Assembly: GCA_029891385.1 (NCBI GenBank)
Contig: CM057235.1
Location: 10,907,001 to 10,971,000 of the forward strand
Direction of reading: 5' to 3'
DNA length: 64,000 bases
DNA from: Erythroxylum novogranatense
Lineage: Eukaryota; Streptophyta; Magnoliopsida; Malpighiales; Erythroxylaceae
Below the pieces are notes generated by a model that was not told the DNA's origin, ran no database searches, and worked only from the letters and a program-made list of their open reading frames with translations. Shown here in pieces: positions 22,279-33,043 of the stretch (the first letter of the stretch is position 1; each line of letters starts with the position of its first letter). The translations under genes and the position numbers were made by a program.

Positions 22279-22753
22279 TGGATTTTCCGATTGGATGATT
22301 CTTTGGGTTATTGGGCATATCTTTTGTTGTGGACCTCAATTGAGGTAATTCCAGTTCGTTATGAAATAGGAAAAAAGGTCTCTGTTGTGAATAATTATGG
22401 AATTAGATTTGATTTAATTGGTCTTGAATTATAGAGATTGAGGTCAATTGTGATTAATAGTGTGACTAAGTGTCACAAATTGAGACTATTGGAGTTTTAA
22501 TTGGAGATTGCAATAGAGGTTTTGACCCAATGGATAGGAAATTGTTATAGAAAGTATGAATATAGGAAATTGGACTGGATCAATTATTGTCGAACAATTG
22601 AGTAAGAAAGTGGAATTGGGCTTAAGGTATCGAAATTGGGATTTAGCACCGGAAAATCGTGAACACGCATTGTACATCATTTGCACTGAGACATATGCAT
22701 TACTGTACTATTTTATTGGGCAATTAGTAATGGGTTGTATTTTACTGTTATAG

Positions 22754-22820
22754 TGGCGCCGTTGGATCGTCGTTCCACGGACATTACTGGGACTTCCAGG
22801 CAATAGCTCGGAAGTTACAG
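22754..22820 (+). other. Predicted LTR mini-exon in S2 (67 nt)
   Basis: Acceptor GTTATAG ends at 22753 and donor CAG|GTGAGT starts at 22821, a full consensus match. The downstream acceptor is altered (TTTTTCGAG, about 23861). Confidence 0.5.
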
Positions 22821-24262
22821 GTGAGTAACCTAGTTGGTTTCTCAAATTCTTGATTGGCTAAATGCTCACCGTATGAATTCTTTGAAATGAATGTGATTGA
22901 ATTGTATGCTTTTACTATCTTTGAGCGGACCGCTACATGACCTTTGTAAATTGCATGATTATTGAAATATACATGATCGAATCGTATGTTCTCACCGTAT
23001 TGAATCGACTCTTGTATGACCACCGAAATGTATGAGTGAACTGTATTATTCTTGAATTATATGTGACCGATTCGCATACGATTCTTGTATTGGATTGAAT
23101 TCTTGGTGACCTTTGGGAGGCGATATCTTTGGGCTTTGTAGCCATACTGCGTAAATTCTTGAATCCTTTGAATCTTGAATTCTTGAACATCGCACCGCAT
23201 GCATAAATGCATGATCGAGATAGTGGGCGTGTCCCAAGTTGCTATTATCCTTTGAAAAGAGCCTCGAGCTTGAACCTTTGTCTTGACCGGGCTTAGCAGG
23301 GAGAAATCACGACGCTTGCGTCCCAATCGAACAACGATTGAGCACTTGGGCACCACATCAATAAGCGGAAAAGAGTCTCATATGCATTGCATACTATATT
23401 GAATATCTGAAATGACCGTATGATTTACGTGAATGGTATGTGTTCGCTCACGCAAATTATTGTGAATGAATGACCAATTGTGGCAATGGCGATTGCGTGT
23501 TGACATGATTCTTCAGAATCGCTGCTAATATCTGCGAACCGTGATGTGACATCAGTAAATTGTTATGTATGATTACCATAGGCATTAATAGACTCACATG
23601 AATCAGGAGGCCATACCGTAATCTACGGTATGATGGTATCATGAATTGGTTATCACTTGTGAATTGTATATATCTTGTGATTGTTTATCATCAGAAAAAG
23701 CTGTTATATAGTCTTTGTACAATGTTATACGATCATCGTTAATTGACTACTATCTTGTCTTTGTGCTATACGCGATTCGCGTAATGCATGATTTAGTGAA
23801 CCATCGATGATGGTTTCTCATTGAGTTATAAACTCACCAAATATTGCAACTATTTTTCGAGGATTGAAGAGTACCCGTCCGACGAGCGGAGTATATCTGC
23901 ATTGAGTCTGAGTCTAGGGTCGGGATCGATTCGCGTCTGCATAAGTGTCTTTTCGAGTTGTGTGTGTAAATGAATAATTCGTTTTCTACTAAATTGAACT
24001 GCTATTTTTTAGGGCCCCAGAGTGATAATTGTATAAGCTGAAATGTGATTCTTGAAATTATGTTTTGAGTGAATGTATTCGTTTTAAAGGGACCCATTTG
24101 TTTATTGAATTGTGCATTTACGATTGATTCTAAAGCGTTAAATAAATTGTGTATTGAGTTTTGTCTTTGAAATTGATTGCTGTAGCCTACCATTCTCGTG
24201 TGGCGTGGACTCGGATATCACCCACGATATAGGGTTCGGGTCCTGCGGGGTTGGGATGCTAC

Positions 24263-24960
24263 TCTGTGTTCTAACTTGGGCGGATTTTCTGAGGGCTTTT
24301 CAGGATAACTATCGCCCAGGTCTATATGGAGATGAAGATCGAGGAGTTTTAGATTTGAGGCAGGGTCCATGGCGTTGGCCGACTATGAGTCGAGTTTAAT
24401 GAGTTGTTAGCGTATGCTTGCATTTTGATTTCCTCTGAGGTGATAGGTCTTGGAGATTTGAGGGAGGGCTAAATTTGGAGATTCGTACCAGGTTAGCCCG
24501 GCCTGATATGGGCACCTTTGTGGAGCCGAGAGCATTCTTTGTCGAGGATTAAGCGACTCTTGAGGCAGTCGAGTTGAGACCGGTCGAGGATCTAGGAGTA
24601 AGAGATCGATGATAGTCAGGCGACTCTGGTAGGAGCTTTAGCAGACGCCTTGAGGAGTTCAGATTTTGGGAGGTCCCAGGCGATCAGCTCTGTTCGAGAG
24701 GCGATTTGGGCGATCAGTAGTAGTAGTAGTGGCGGTGGTAGAGCTCGGCCAGCTTCCTTTTTGTGTGAGTTGTGTGAGAGGAGGTATGGTGGGGAGTCTT
24801 TGGAGGTTTACTGGAGCTTATCGAGATGTGGCTCGATGGAGCATCGGATCCCAGACCTTGTCGAGATTTTGGGAGCCAGTCGCCAGTGGGAGGCCGGTAG
24901 TAGCATGACAATCTGCAGATCATGATGGTGGACTGGATTCAGGGGCGAGGTAGAGCCCGG
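24263..24960 (+). pseudogene. Element C gag, C-terminal part
   Basis: Resumes with VLTWADFLRAFQDNYRPGLY and LDLRQG, the gag block just after the S2 gap. Near 24650-24925 it has a degraded zinc-knuckle region: CELCERRYGG, then SRCGSMEHRIPDL, where the family pattern is C-x2-C-x4-H-x4-C. The first and last Cys of the second knuckle are lost. Multiple frameshifts. Confidence 0.75.
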
Positions 24961-25019
24961 GTAAGCTGGAGATTCTTTTGTGGGGTCGAGAGTGGGGTGG
25001 TCGGCGCAGATCCGGCCGA

Positions 25020-25400
25020 GTCTACGCCATGACCAAGCAAGAGGCCGGGACTCTCGGATGTGGTTGCGAGTTTGCTTGATCTCGGCATTGAGGTGTTTGC
25101 ATTGATAGATCCAGGTCCGCGATTCATTTATTGCACCGCATGTGGCATGTAGATTGCACGTGGATAGGGAGATGTTGCAGTGTGGGTTGCAGGTGAGTAT
25201 ACCTTTGGGTAGTACTACTGCTTTGGGCGAGGTTTGTAAGGGGTGTTCGATTCGGGTTGATTTAGCGGTATTAAGTCCAGACCTGATTGTGTTGCCCCTT
25301 CGAGAGATTGATTTGATTTTAGGGATGGACTGGCTCACTGCCCATAGGGCGATCGTGGATTGTTATACCAAGGAGGTCGTGTTAGAGTCTCCTGGTTAGT
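25020..25400 (+). pseudogene. Element C aspartic protease
   Basis: VYAMTKQEAG-like start at about 25020, then an active-site region reading LIDPGPRF near 25108 where the family has D-S/T-G. After a frame change, 25142-25399 encodes CRLHVDREMLQCGLQVSIPL, GEVCKGCSIRVDLAVL and DLILGMDWLTAHRAIVDC, the flap and C-terminal half. The loss of D-S-G alone would inactivate it. Confidence 0.8.
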
Positions 25401-25549
25401 CGAGGGCTGTATTTCGAGGTGTTAGTCAGGCAGTGCTAGCCAGGATGATCTCGTTTATGAGTGCTCTGAGATTGATGCGAGATGGCTGTGAGGCCTACTT
25501 GGCGCATATGGTGGATTCCCGAGTGTAGCAGAGTTTGCAGGATATTCTC

Positions 25550-26962
25550 ATGATTAGGGAATTTCTGGATGTGTTTCCCGAGGAGTTACCGGGTTTGCCG
25601 CCCGATCGGGAGACAGAGTTTGAGATTGACCTCGTTCAGTCTTGCTCTATCTCGATACCTCCGTATAGGATGGCACCGTGGGCCGAGGGAGCTTAAAACT
25701 CATTGCAGAGTTGTTGGATAAAGGGATTCATTAGGCCCAGTGTTTAAATGGGGGAGCTCGGTATTGTTTGTGAAGAAAAGGGCGGGACTATGAGGCTTTG
25801 CATCGATTATAAGCGGTGAATCGGGTTCTGATTAAGAATAAATACCTTGCCTAGGATCGATGATTTATTTGATCAGTTGCAGGAAGCTCAGGTGTTTACC
25901 AAGTTGGATTTGAGATCCGGATACTATCAGTTGAGGATCGCGGAGGCCGATGTGCCTAAGAGTGCTTTCAGGAGCAGGTATGGGCATTTTGAGTTCTTAG
26001 TAATGCCGTTTGGGTTGACTAATGCCCCGGCAACATTCATGGCTTTGATGAATAGAGTTTTTCAGCCCTACCTGGATCAGTTTGTTATCGTATTCATTGA
26101 TGATATTTTGGTATATTCGAGGTCTAGACAGGAGCATGCGGAGCATCTGAGGATAGTGCTGCAGATTATGAGGGACAGGCAGCTTTATGCCAAATTTACT
26201 AAGTGTGAATTTTGGCTGGATGAGGTGGTATTCCTAGGCCACATCGTGTCTAGTGAGGGTATCCGGGTGGATCCTCACAAGATTGAGGCAGTGAGGAGTT
26301 GGGAGATTCCGAGGAACGTGTCAGAGTTAAGGAGTTTCCTCGGATTGGCAGGTTATTATCGGAGGTTTGTCGAGGGATTTTCTGTGATCTCAGCCCCTTT
26401 GACAAAGCTTCTGAGGAAGGGCGTGGCCTTCAGATGGGTAGATGAGTGCCCGAGGAGTTTTGAGGAGTTGATACATCGGTTGACTACGGCGCCGGTGTTA
26501 GCCCTGCCATCTGGAGTAGGAGGTTTTGAGGTTTTTAGTGATGCTTCGCAGTAGGGTCTAGGCTGTGTATTGATGCAGCATGGGAGAGTCATAGCATATG
26601 CTTTGAGACAGTTGAGGTCCCATGAGATTAATTACCCTGTGTATGATTTGGAGTTAGCAGCGGTTGTGTTTGCTCTGAAGATCTGGAGACATTATTTGTA
26701 TGGGGAGACATTCCAGATCTTCACTGATCATAAAAGCTTGAGGTATTTGTTGAGTCAGCGAGAGCTGAATCTGAGGCAGAGGAGATGGTTGGAGTTGCTT
26801 AAGGATTACGACTGCACTATCGAGTACCACCTAGGGAAGGCTAATGTGGTGGCTGATGCATTGAGTAGGAGATCGCATGGTAGTGCAGCTCAGATTCAGG
26901 TTTCGAGGTTGCCGTGCTTAGTTCAGTTGAGAGCTCTTAATGTGCAAATGGATTTGAGTTAG
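25550..26962 (+). pseudogene. Element C reverse transcriptase and RNase H
   Basis: The linker and RT start at 25550-25840 carry several frameshifts ([25 protein letters not shown]). From 25847 a long open frame encodes [49 protein letters not shown] and [16 protein letters not shown]. RNase H follows with [26 protein letters not shown] and [20 protein letters not shown]. Two in-frame stops, both TAG, sit at 26552-26554 and 26960-26962. Catalytic residues of RT (FIDD) and RNase H are kept. Codon frame continues into integrase. Confidence 0.9.
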
Positions 26963-27895
26963 GATGGAGCTCTGATTGTGACTTTGAGGATCAGACCGGT
27001 ATTGCATGAGCGGATTAGGAGACTTCAGGATCAGGATCCAGTGTTGGTGAGATTGACTGACAGGGTCAGATCTGGATGGCTTTCTGAGTTTGAGCTGAGA
27101 GATGGTACCTTGTGGATGGGTCAGAGGTTGTGTGTTCCGGATGTAGAGGATTTGAGGCGTGAGATCTTAGAGGAGGCTCAGTTGGCTGCTTATGCCATGC
27201 ATCTTGGTGTCACCAAGATGTATCGCACTCTTAAGTTGCATTTCTGGTGGCCAGGTATGAAGAGGCATATGGCGGAGTTCATTTCTCGGTGTCTGTCGTG
27301 CCAGCAGGTTAAGGCTGAGCACCAGGCCCCAGTGGGGAGATTGCATTCGTTGCCCATTCTGGAGTGGAAATGGGAGCGCATTACGATGGATTTTATTATG
27401 GGATTGCCCAGGACGTCGAGACAGTGTGATTCTATCTGGGTCATAGTGGACCGGTTGACTAAATCGGCTCACTTCTTGCCAGTGAGGGAGAGTAATACCC
27501 TCGATCAGTTGGCCCAGAAGTATGTGGCAGAGATTGTGCGACTACATGGGGTCCCAGTTTCAATAGTGTCAGATAGGGATCCCAGGTTTACTTCGAGGTT
27601 CTGGAGGAGTTTGCAGTCGGCTATGGGTTCAAGGTTAAACTTCAGCACAACGTTTCATCCTCAGACAGATGGGCAGAGTGAGAGGACTATTCAGACTGTT
27701 GAGGATATGTTGAGAGCCTGTGTATTGGAGTTTCGAGGTGCATGGGATCAGTATTTGCCTCTGGTAGAGTTTGCTTATAATAATCAGTACCAGAGTAGCA
27801 TCGGTATGGCACCGTATGAGGCTTTATATGGACGACCGTGCAGATCCCCTCTTTACTGGGATAAAGAGGGTATGAGGATGTTAGAGGGTCCCTAG
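26963..27895 (+). pseudogene. Element C integrase, zinc-binding and catalytic core
   Basis: In the same frame as RT. Zinc-binding block: AMHLGVTKMYRTLK, FWWPGMKRHMAEF and CLSCQQVKAEHQAP. Core: ITMDFIMGLPRTS, IVSDRDPRFTSRFW and FHPQTDGQSERTIQ, giving the D, D and E residues. Then AYNNQYQSSIGMAPYEALYG and a TAG stop at 27893-27895 in place of a Gln codon. Apart from that stop the frame continues to the chromodomain. Confidence 0.9.
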
Positions 27896-28462
27896 TTGAT
27901 CCAGGACACTGTTGATAAGGTACAGTTGATTCGGAGTCGCATCAAGGCGGCTCAAGACAGGCAAAAGAGTTATGTGGATCAGCGTTGGAGAGAGATGGAG
28001 TATGCTGTGGGAGATAGAGTGTTCCTCAGAGTGTCTCCGTGGAGAGGAGTTCTCCGTTTTGGCCGTAAGGGCAAGTTGAGTCCTCGGTATATCGGTCCAT
28101 ATGAGATTACTGAACGGATTGGACCGTTGGCTTACAGATTAGCGTTGCCGAGTGAGATGTCCTACTTGCACGACGTGTTTCATGTGAGTATGCTCCGGAG
28201 ATATCGTTCTGACCCGACTCATGTGATTCCGGCTCAGGAGATTGAGATAGCCAGTGATCTAAGTTATGTTGAGGAGCCGGTGCAAATTATTGGATTGCGG
28301 GTCAAACAGTTACGGAGCAGGGTGATTCTATTGGTGAAAGTCCTTTGGAAGAACCACTCATCAGAGGAGGCAACTTGGGAGACTGAGGAGCACATGAGGA
28401 GGAAGTATCCTCACTTGTTTGATCAGTCAGGTGAGAAAATTTCGGGACAAAATTTTTGTTAG
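27896..28462 (+). pseudogene. Element C integrase C-terminus and chromodomain
   Basis: 188 codons to the natural end of pol. First AAQDRQKSYVDQRWREMEYA, GVLRFGRKGKLSPRYIGPYE and HDVFHVSMLRRYRSDPTHV. Then the chromodomain-type tail DLSYVEEPVQIIGLRVKQLR, VKVLWKNHSSEEATWETEEH and KYPHLFDQSG. It places C in the chromovirus clade. The end overlaps the polypurine tract. The first in-frame codon after the TAG is used as start only for description. Confidence 0.9.
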
Positions 28463-28473
28463 GAGGGGAGAAT
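28461..28473 (+). promoter_or_regulatory. Element C polypurine tract
   Basis: AGGAGGGGAGAAT directly before the 3' LTR. The same tract precedes the D 3' LTR (50161-50173), and a variant precedes the F LTR (41788-41800). Confidence 0.88.
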
Positions 28474-29017
28474 TGTAACATCCCGTCACCGAAGGGATGG
28501 GTACAGTACATCTCATGCGTATTTTGTATACGTATTTTGCATATGCATTTATAGCCTCTACATCATTGATAAATGTTCAGCATTGCACAAGTATATGTAT
28601 GTACATGCATGTATGACAGATTTCCGACTTGATTGTGAAATTGGAGATTTTGTGATAAAGGTTAATTGTGCTTTGATTAGTGAATTGGAGTGTTAAATTG
28701 AATTTAGGAATTGAGAATTGAAAATTGGAGTATGTGATTAGATGTTTTCTAATTTTGAGGATTTATAGGAATTTTTAGAGTATCGGGATTGGGTCCGGAC
28801 CAGAGAACCGGGAAAAATGGCTTAGTGACTGAATAATTGTGATTCTGGTTCCGAATTTGATTGACAATTGATATGAGGTCATTTAAATTATGATTTGAGG
28901 AATTAGGGTCTGAACCATTGGAATTCGGGAGAAATTAGAATTAGAAATTGGATCGGGATTGTTCGGATTGGACTTGTGGCAAATGAATTTGCCAAACAAG
29001 CCTTAGTAATCCTTTAA

Positions 29018-29025
29018 TATATAAA
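29018..29025 (+). promoter_or_regulatory. TATA box of the C 3' LTR
   Basis: TATATAAA, the copy of the site at 8822-8829. Confidence 0.55.
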
Positions 29026-30229
29026 CCTATGCCTTTGAAAACTTGCTTCCATGATACTTGCTTCTCCCTTGAAGAAAAACTTGATTCTTCCTCCTTCCTT
29101 CATTGTGGATTCTCCTTTGACTTTCTTCTTCTTGATTTCCTCCTTGTTAGTTACTCCCTCTTCTTTCCTTACATCATTGCATCTAGTTTGGGGTTGAGGA
29201 TGATGAAGATATGCTTGGTTTTGGGTGTTGCCGTGGGTGGTGATTGAGGTGGAAGTTGGAGTTTTGAAGTGATTTGTGAAGGTTAAAGGCTTTAATCAAG
29301 TAAGTTTCTACTCCCTTGTGTTTTGCATAGATTCATTTAGGCATGGAATTAAGTTATGAATTGTTTAAGAAGTTAGAAATTTTCGGATGATAAAGGTTTT
29401 AGGGCAAAAGTGTATTTTGATTTGGGTATTTGATGAATAATGGTTATTTGGTGGATTTAGGATTTGGAATGAGTAGTGTTAAGTGAAGAATATTGTTTTG
29501 GAGTGTTTAGAATAGATTTGGATGGATTATATCAGAAAAATCTGAGAATTTTTGGGTTTCGGGCGTGAATCTAGGATTGCACGCCGCTACGGGTGATGAA
29601 CACGCCATGCGAAACAAACCGGCGTTCGCCTTGCCTTGGCAGAGATGATCCTCGCCTGCCAAGCGAAGCAGATGATCCTCGACGCCGCCCGAATGAAGGC
29701 GCACACCTCGGTGAGCGCAAGGGATCACGCCACGTAGAGGAAAAAGATCATGCGCCGCGACGTGAAGAAAGACGTCTCGCCGCGACGAGTGATCTCACGT
29801 CGCGGCGAGGACGCTTGTTTTCCGAAGGTGAATTGCTTGATTTTAAATGATTTTGAGGTTATTTTATTAATGATTGGGGAGTGATTAATTGATCTTGATT
29901 TAGGGGCTATGAATTTTAATTTAGGAGAATGAAATTTCGGAAATTGAATTCGGTGGTTCTCGAAATCGGATGGCAATTGAATAGTGAATTTGATTCTGAT
30001 TTAAGGATAATTCCTATGTCTTCAAATTTGACTTTGGAGGATACAGAACTTAGCCAATTGACTTATGGTATTAGAAATTGCTATGAATTTAAGTAAAAGT
30101 GAGGAATTGAGATAATTGGGTTGTGGTCGGAAATGTCATAACGTCATAATCTGACATTCATTTGAGACATAAGCATTTCGATTATTGAAATTGATATAAT
30201 TAGTGATATTGAATATTCGATTATTGTAG

Positions 30230-30297
30230 AGGCTCAAGTGGAGCGTCGATCCTCTGACACAGCTGAGACTTCCCGGTAGTAGCTCGGAAGTTTAGAG
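30230..30297 (+). other. Predicted LTR mini-exon in C 3' LTR (68 nt)
   Basis: Acceptor TTATTGTAG ends at 30229 and donor AG|GTGAGT starts at 30298. Intron 1, undisturbed here, is 29300-30229 (930 nt). Confidence 0.5.
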
Positions 30298-31252
30298 GTG
30301 AGTAACCTAGTTGGTTTCTCAATCTCTGATGTGTCATATGCTTTGTGTGAATGATTTGTGATTATGAGTAAGTGATTTGTATGAGATATGTTATTGTGAA
30401 TTGTGAACGCAGGCTAGGCATGAATAGAAATCAGTAACTGATAGTTATGGCTGGAGCATATTTTGATCTGATCGGAGCTATAAGCTCATCTATTGTGAAA
30501 AGGGAATAGTGCATACCCAGAGGGCTCTCCTATTCCTAGTGCGCGTGGGCAGTAGTGCATACCCAGAGGGCTCTCCTACCCCCGAAAACGCGATTTTTGT
30601 GTAATGTGTGATGTGCCCAGAAATGGGATAATTCTAACGCCTGATCCTGAACGCTTAAAATGAAATGGAAATCATTATGCATTCAGTCTGCGATTGTGCT
30701 GTGGATTTGATATAGGATTAAATGCAAATGTGTGATCATGGTTTTATGAACTTATGAATTATGATTCTGAATATGATACTGTGTTTTGTTGTACGCAATT
30801 TTGCGTAATGCATGAATTGAGTAAACCATCGATGATGGTTACTCATTGAGTTCGCAAACTCACCCAAAATTGCAACTATTTTTCGGAGACGACGATAGTG
30901 CGACTCTAGCTCCGTTTTGAGACTTTTCTGCTTTGTGTGAGTGCTGCAAGAGGAGCATAGCCCACAGGTCGGTCAGCTGGGGATCCTTTGGGATATGTTG
31001 GGGATGACCTAGTTAGGAGTTGTTATGGTTTATTTTGGGTCTGTACAGTTGTAATCATGACAGAAGTATGTACTTATGGTTTTTCAGAAATGAAATGAAG
31101 GATATCTTTTGGTTTCAAAGTTTAGTGAAATTGGTATTACTGCTTTATTATTGTGATGCCATGAGAGTTATAGAATTGATCAGATCGTAGTGCACCCTCG
31201 TGCGTAGGGTATGTATCGATGCGACCTACTGAAGCGTCGGTGTATACTCTAC

Positions 31253-33043
31253 TAATGAGAAAGCCATTCTGATACATTTTCGAAACCATAGTAATTTCAC
31301 ATATAGATATCATCATCTCAAAATGCTTGTTTTTCAAACAATTCATGAGCAATTTTAAATCATGTATGCATCAAACGTGTTAACAGATCATAAGCACATA
31401 AGCACATCAAAATGGTTTGGGTAAGTCCAAATTCATGACACACTACACATTCCCATATAATGGTCCTGTGTAGCCGTAAAATTCTTGAGGGAGTCCTTGA
31501 AGGAGCTCCATGCCACTAGCGGGCAGGTGGGAGAAGCCTATACTTGGGTCAACGTGCATGTGACGGTTGTTGAGGGACTACCACAAACCCACATAACACA
31601 CATAGTTCAAAATCTTGTAAACTTGTTGCCCAAATGGCACTTTCTTGTAAACTTGCTTTTCATAACCTTGATATCCTTGTAAAAATCATTTCTGAAAACA
31701 TGATTTCATGAGCATATATTCTTTTAAAGAGAAACCCTTTTCAAATTCTTTTCATCCATCATCAATACAAATCATGTAGCAAACATAAAACAATTTCACA
31801 ATTCACTCAAAAAGCAAATAAGGAAACATTGATGATGCAATTTAAATCATTAAATCTTTCTTGATTTGAAGAAAATAATGAGTGACTTATTTACTCTATT
31901 ATAAACGTGTACCCACCTTGAGTTCCTTTCTTATACGCTTGCTTAGGAAGGTCTTTCCTCTTGTTCCTCTTTCTCCTCTTGCCTCACTTGATTTCCTTAA
32001 CCAACAACCAAAATTCTGTTCAATTTGGTGTAGAAATCGGAAAGTCATACTTTAACAATTCGAACTATAACTAAAGCTGAAACAAAAATTCTATGCTTAA
32101 ATTCCATCTAAAATTTAAAATCTTTAGAGACTGATTAAGAACTTCATTTCTCACAAAACTTGTAGCCCTATGTCTCTAGTTTACAACGAATCAAAAATCA
32201 CCTCATTTGGACATTTACAACAAAAGTTATACCCAAAATACCAAAGCATATATGTGCAGGAAAATGGCCTCTCGCCGCATATCTCGTGACGTGCGAAGCC
32301 AAAATCCTCCCGAAACATATCTCGTGACGTGCGAAGCCAAAATCCTCCCGAAACCTGTTTTCTTGGAATTTTTCACCTATACACTTCCCATCTTTTAAAT
32401 ATAACCTATCTTAACGTTAAATCACCTCTTATACTTCATTTCTAAGCTCATTCCAACCCAAAATCATTCATAAACACAACATGATCATCAACCCTAAAAG
32501 ATTAAATCATTTTCATATACCACTCAACAACTATTTCCTACACATGTTAAGCTATAATGGGGTTTCATCTAACCAAAACAAGATGGAATAAACTCATACT
32601 TACTTGTTTTATCCTCAAAGTCTTCAAGTTCTTCAAAATTTCCCAAAACCATAGCTTTTCCTCTTTTTCTCTTCTTCTTCTTCTCTTCCACGACACTCTC
32701 TTCTTTCCCTCTTCTTTTTATTTTTCTTCTTCTAATTTCCACTCCTAATAACCATCAAATGTCCATTATGCCCCTCCATGTAAGCCTTATACCTCTTAAC
32801 CTTAAGTGATCTTCCCATTTTGCCCTTATACACTTTTACTTCTTCATTTTCACTTACACCATACTATACTCTATCTTAATCTTAATTTCTCCATTTAATA
32901 CTTCCAATTCCATCAATGTAAGCAATAAATCCTCCAATCATTGACATGCTAATTAAACTTTAAACAAAATAAGTAATCAATCAAAACCTCAAAACAAATT
33001 AAAATCATGCTTATTCAATAAGAAAAGAATTCGAGGGCCAACA
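31253..33043 (-). repeat. Element A 5' LTR, right part
   Basis: Continues the A LTR after C and ends GGGCCAACA at 33043, the 5' end of A. It aligns in order with the B LTR (GTTTGGGT, GGCAGGTGGGAGAAGCC, CCACAAACCCACATAA). Donor CAA|GTAAGT (intron from 32603), acceptor ending 31996, mini-exon, donor GTGGGT at 31916. A 38-bp-type direct repeat with CTCGTGACGTGCGAAGCC lies at about 32288-32355 in intron 1, at the place of the GC-rich tract of other families. Confidence 0.85.
31917..31995 (-). other. Predicted LTR mini-exon in A (79 nt)
   Basis: Minus strand: acceptor GTTAAG (31996) and donor CAAG|GTGGGT (intron from 31916). Intron 2 runs to the acceptor at 8167 and now contains all of C. Confidence 0.5.

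Larger units (their letters stand above)
21157..24262 (+). mobile_element. S2: solo gypsy LTR inserted in C gag
   Basis: About 3.1 kb, starting TGTAAACATCCG at 21157 and ending GGATGCTAC at about 24262. The last 80 bases follow the D and S1 termini (CTCGGATATCAC, GGGTTCGGGTC). It holds TATAAATA at 21662-21669, a GTATGT donor at 21916, a GC-rich tract at 22042-22278, an acceptor at 22753, a mini-exon, donor GTGAGT at 22821 and the hairpin near 23795-23840. C gag is split across it. I could not find a clean 5-bp duplication, so the exact right edge is uncertain by a few bases. Confidence 0.82.
8273..31252 (+). mobile_element. Element C: Ty3/gypsy chromodomain retrotransposon, with B and S2 nested inside
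   Basis: Plus-strand element. The 5' LTR is 8273-9958 plus 19597-20727 (about 2.8 kb), split by B. The primer site is at 20732, gag at 20850-24925 is split by S2, pol ends at 28462, the polypurine tract is at 28461-28473, and the 3' LTR is 28474-31252. The 3' LTR lacks its last 20 or so bases and the right target duplication. Pol keeps RT, RNase H, integrase and chromodomain blocks in nearly one frame, so degradation is moderate. C is inserted in the 5' LTR of A. Confidence 0.92.
28474..31252 (+). repeat. Element C 3' LTR, missing its last bases
   Basis: Starts TGTAACATCCCGTCACC. TATA box at 29018-29025, GTAAGT donor at 29300, GC-rich tract at 29580-29815, acceptor ending 30229, mini-exon 30230-30297, donor GTGAGT at 30298. 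The second acceptor region reads TTTTTCGGAG where the 5' LTR has TTTTTCAG. The alignment to the 5' LTR stops at about 31252 in TATACTCTAC, so the final GGTAAGGGGGCGCTACA is absent and A LTR sequence follows. Confidence 0.92.
1632..33043 (-). mobile_element. Element A: Ty3/gypsy chromovirus-like retrotransposon, 3'-truncated and heavily nested
   Basis: Minus-strand element. Reading from its 5' end it has a 5' LTR (33043-31253, then 8272-7497), a primer-binding site (7491-7470), gag, protease, RT, RNase H and the start of integrase. It breaks off at about 1632, so the rest of integrase, the chromodomain and the 3' LTR are missing. LTR ends in element orientation are TGTTGGCCC and GGTCTAACA. S1 is inserted in its pol and C in its LTR, so A is older than both. 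Stops and frameshifts in every domain mean it cannot encode its own proteins. It is closely related to B in sequence and order. Confidence 0.85.

Noticed and set aside
21152..24270. Target duplication around S2
   Set aside because: CCACA on the left has no clear partner after the LTR end; the right edge itself is uncertain.
24808..25338. 176-codon minus-strand open frame
   Set aside because: Shadow of the plus-strand C gag/protease region.
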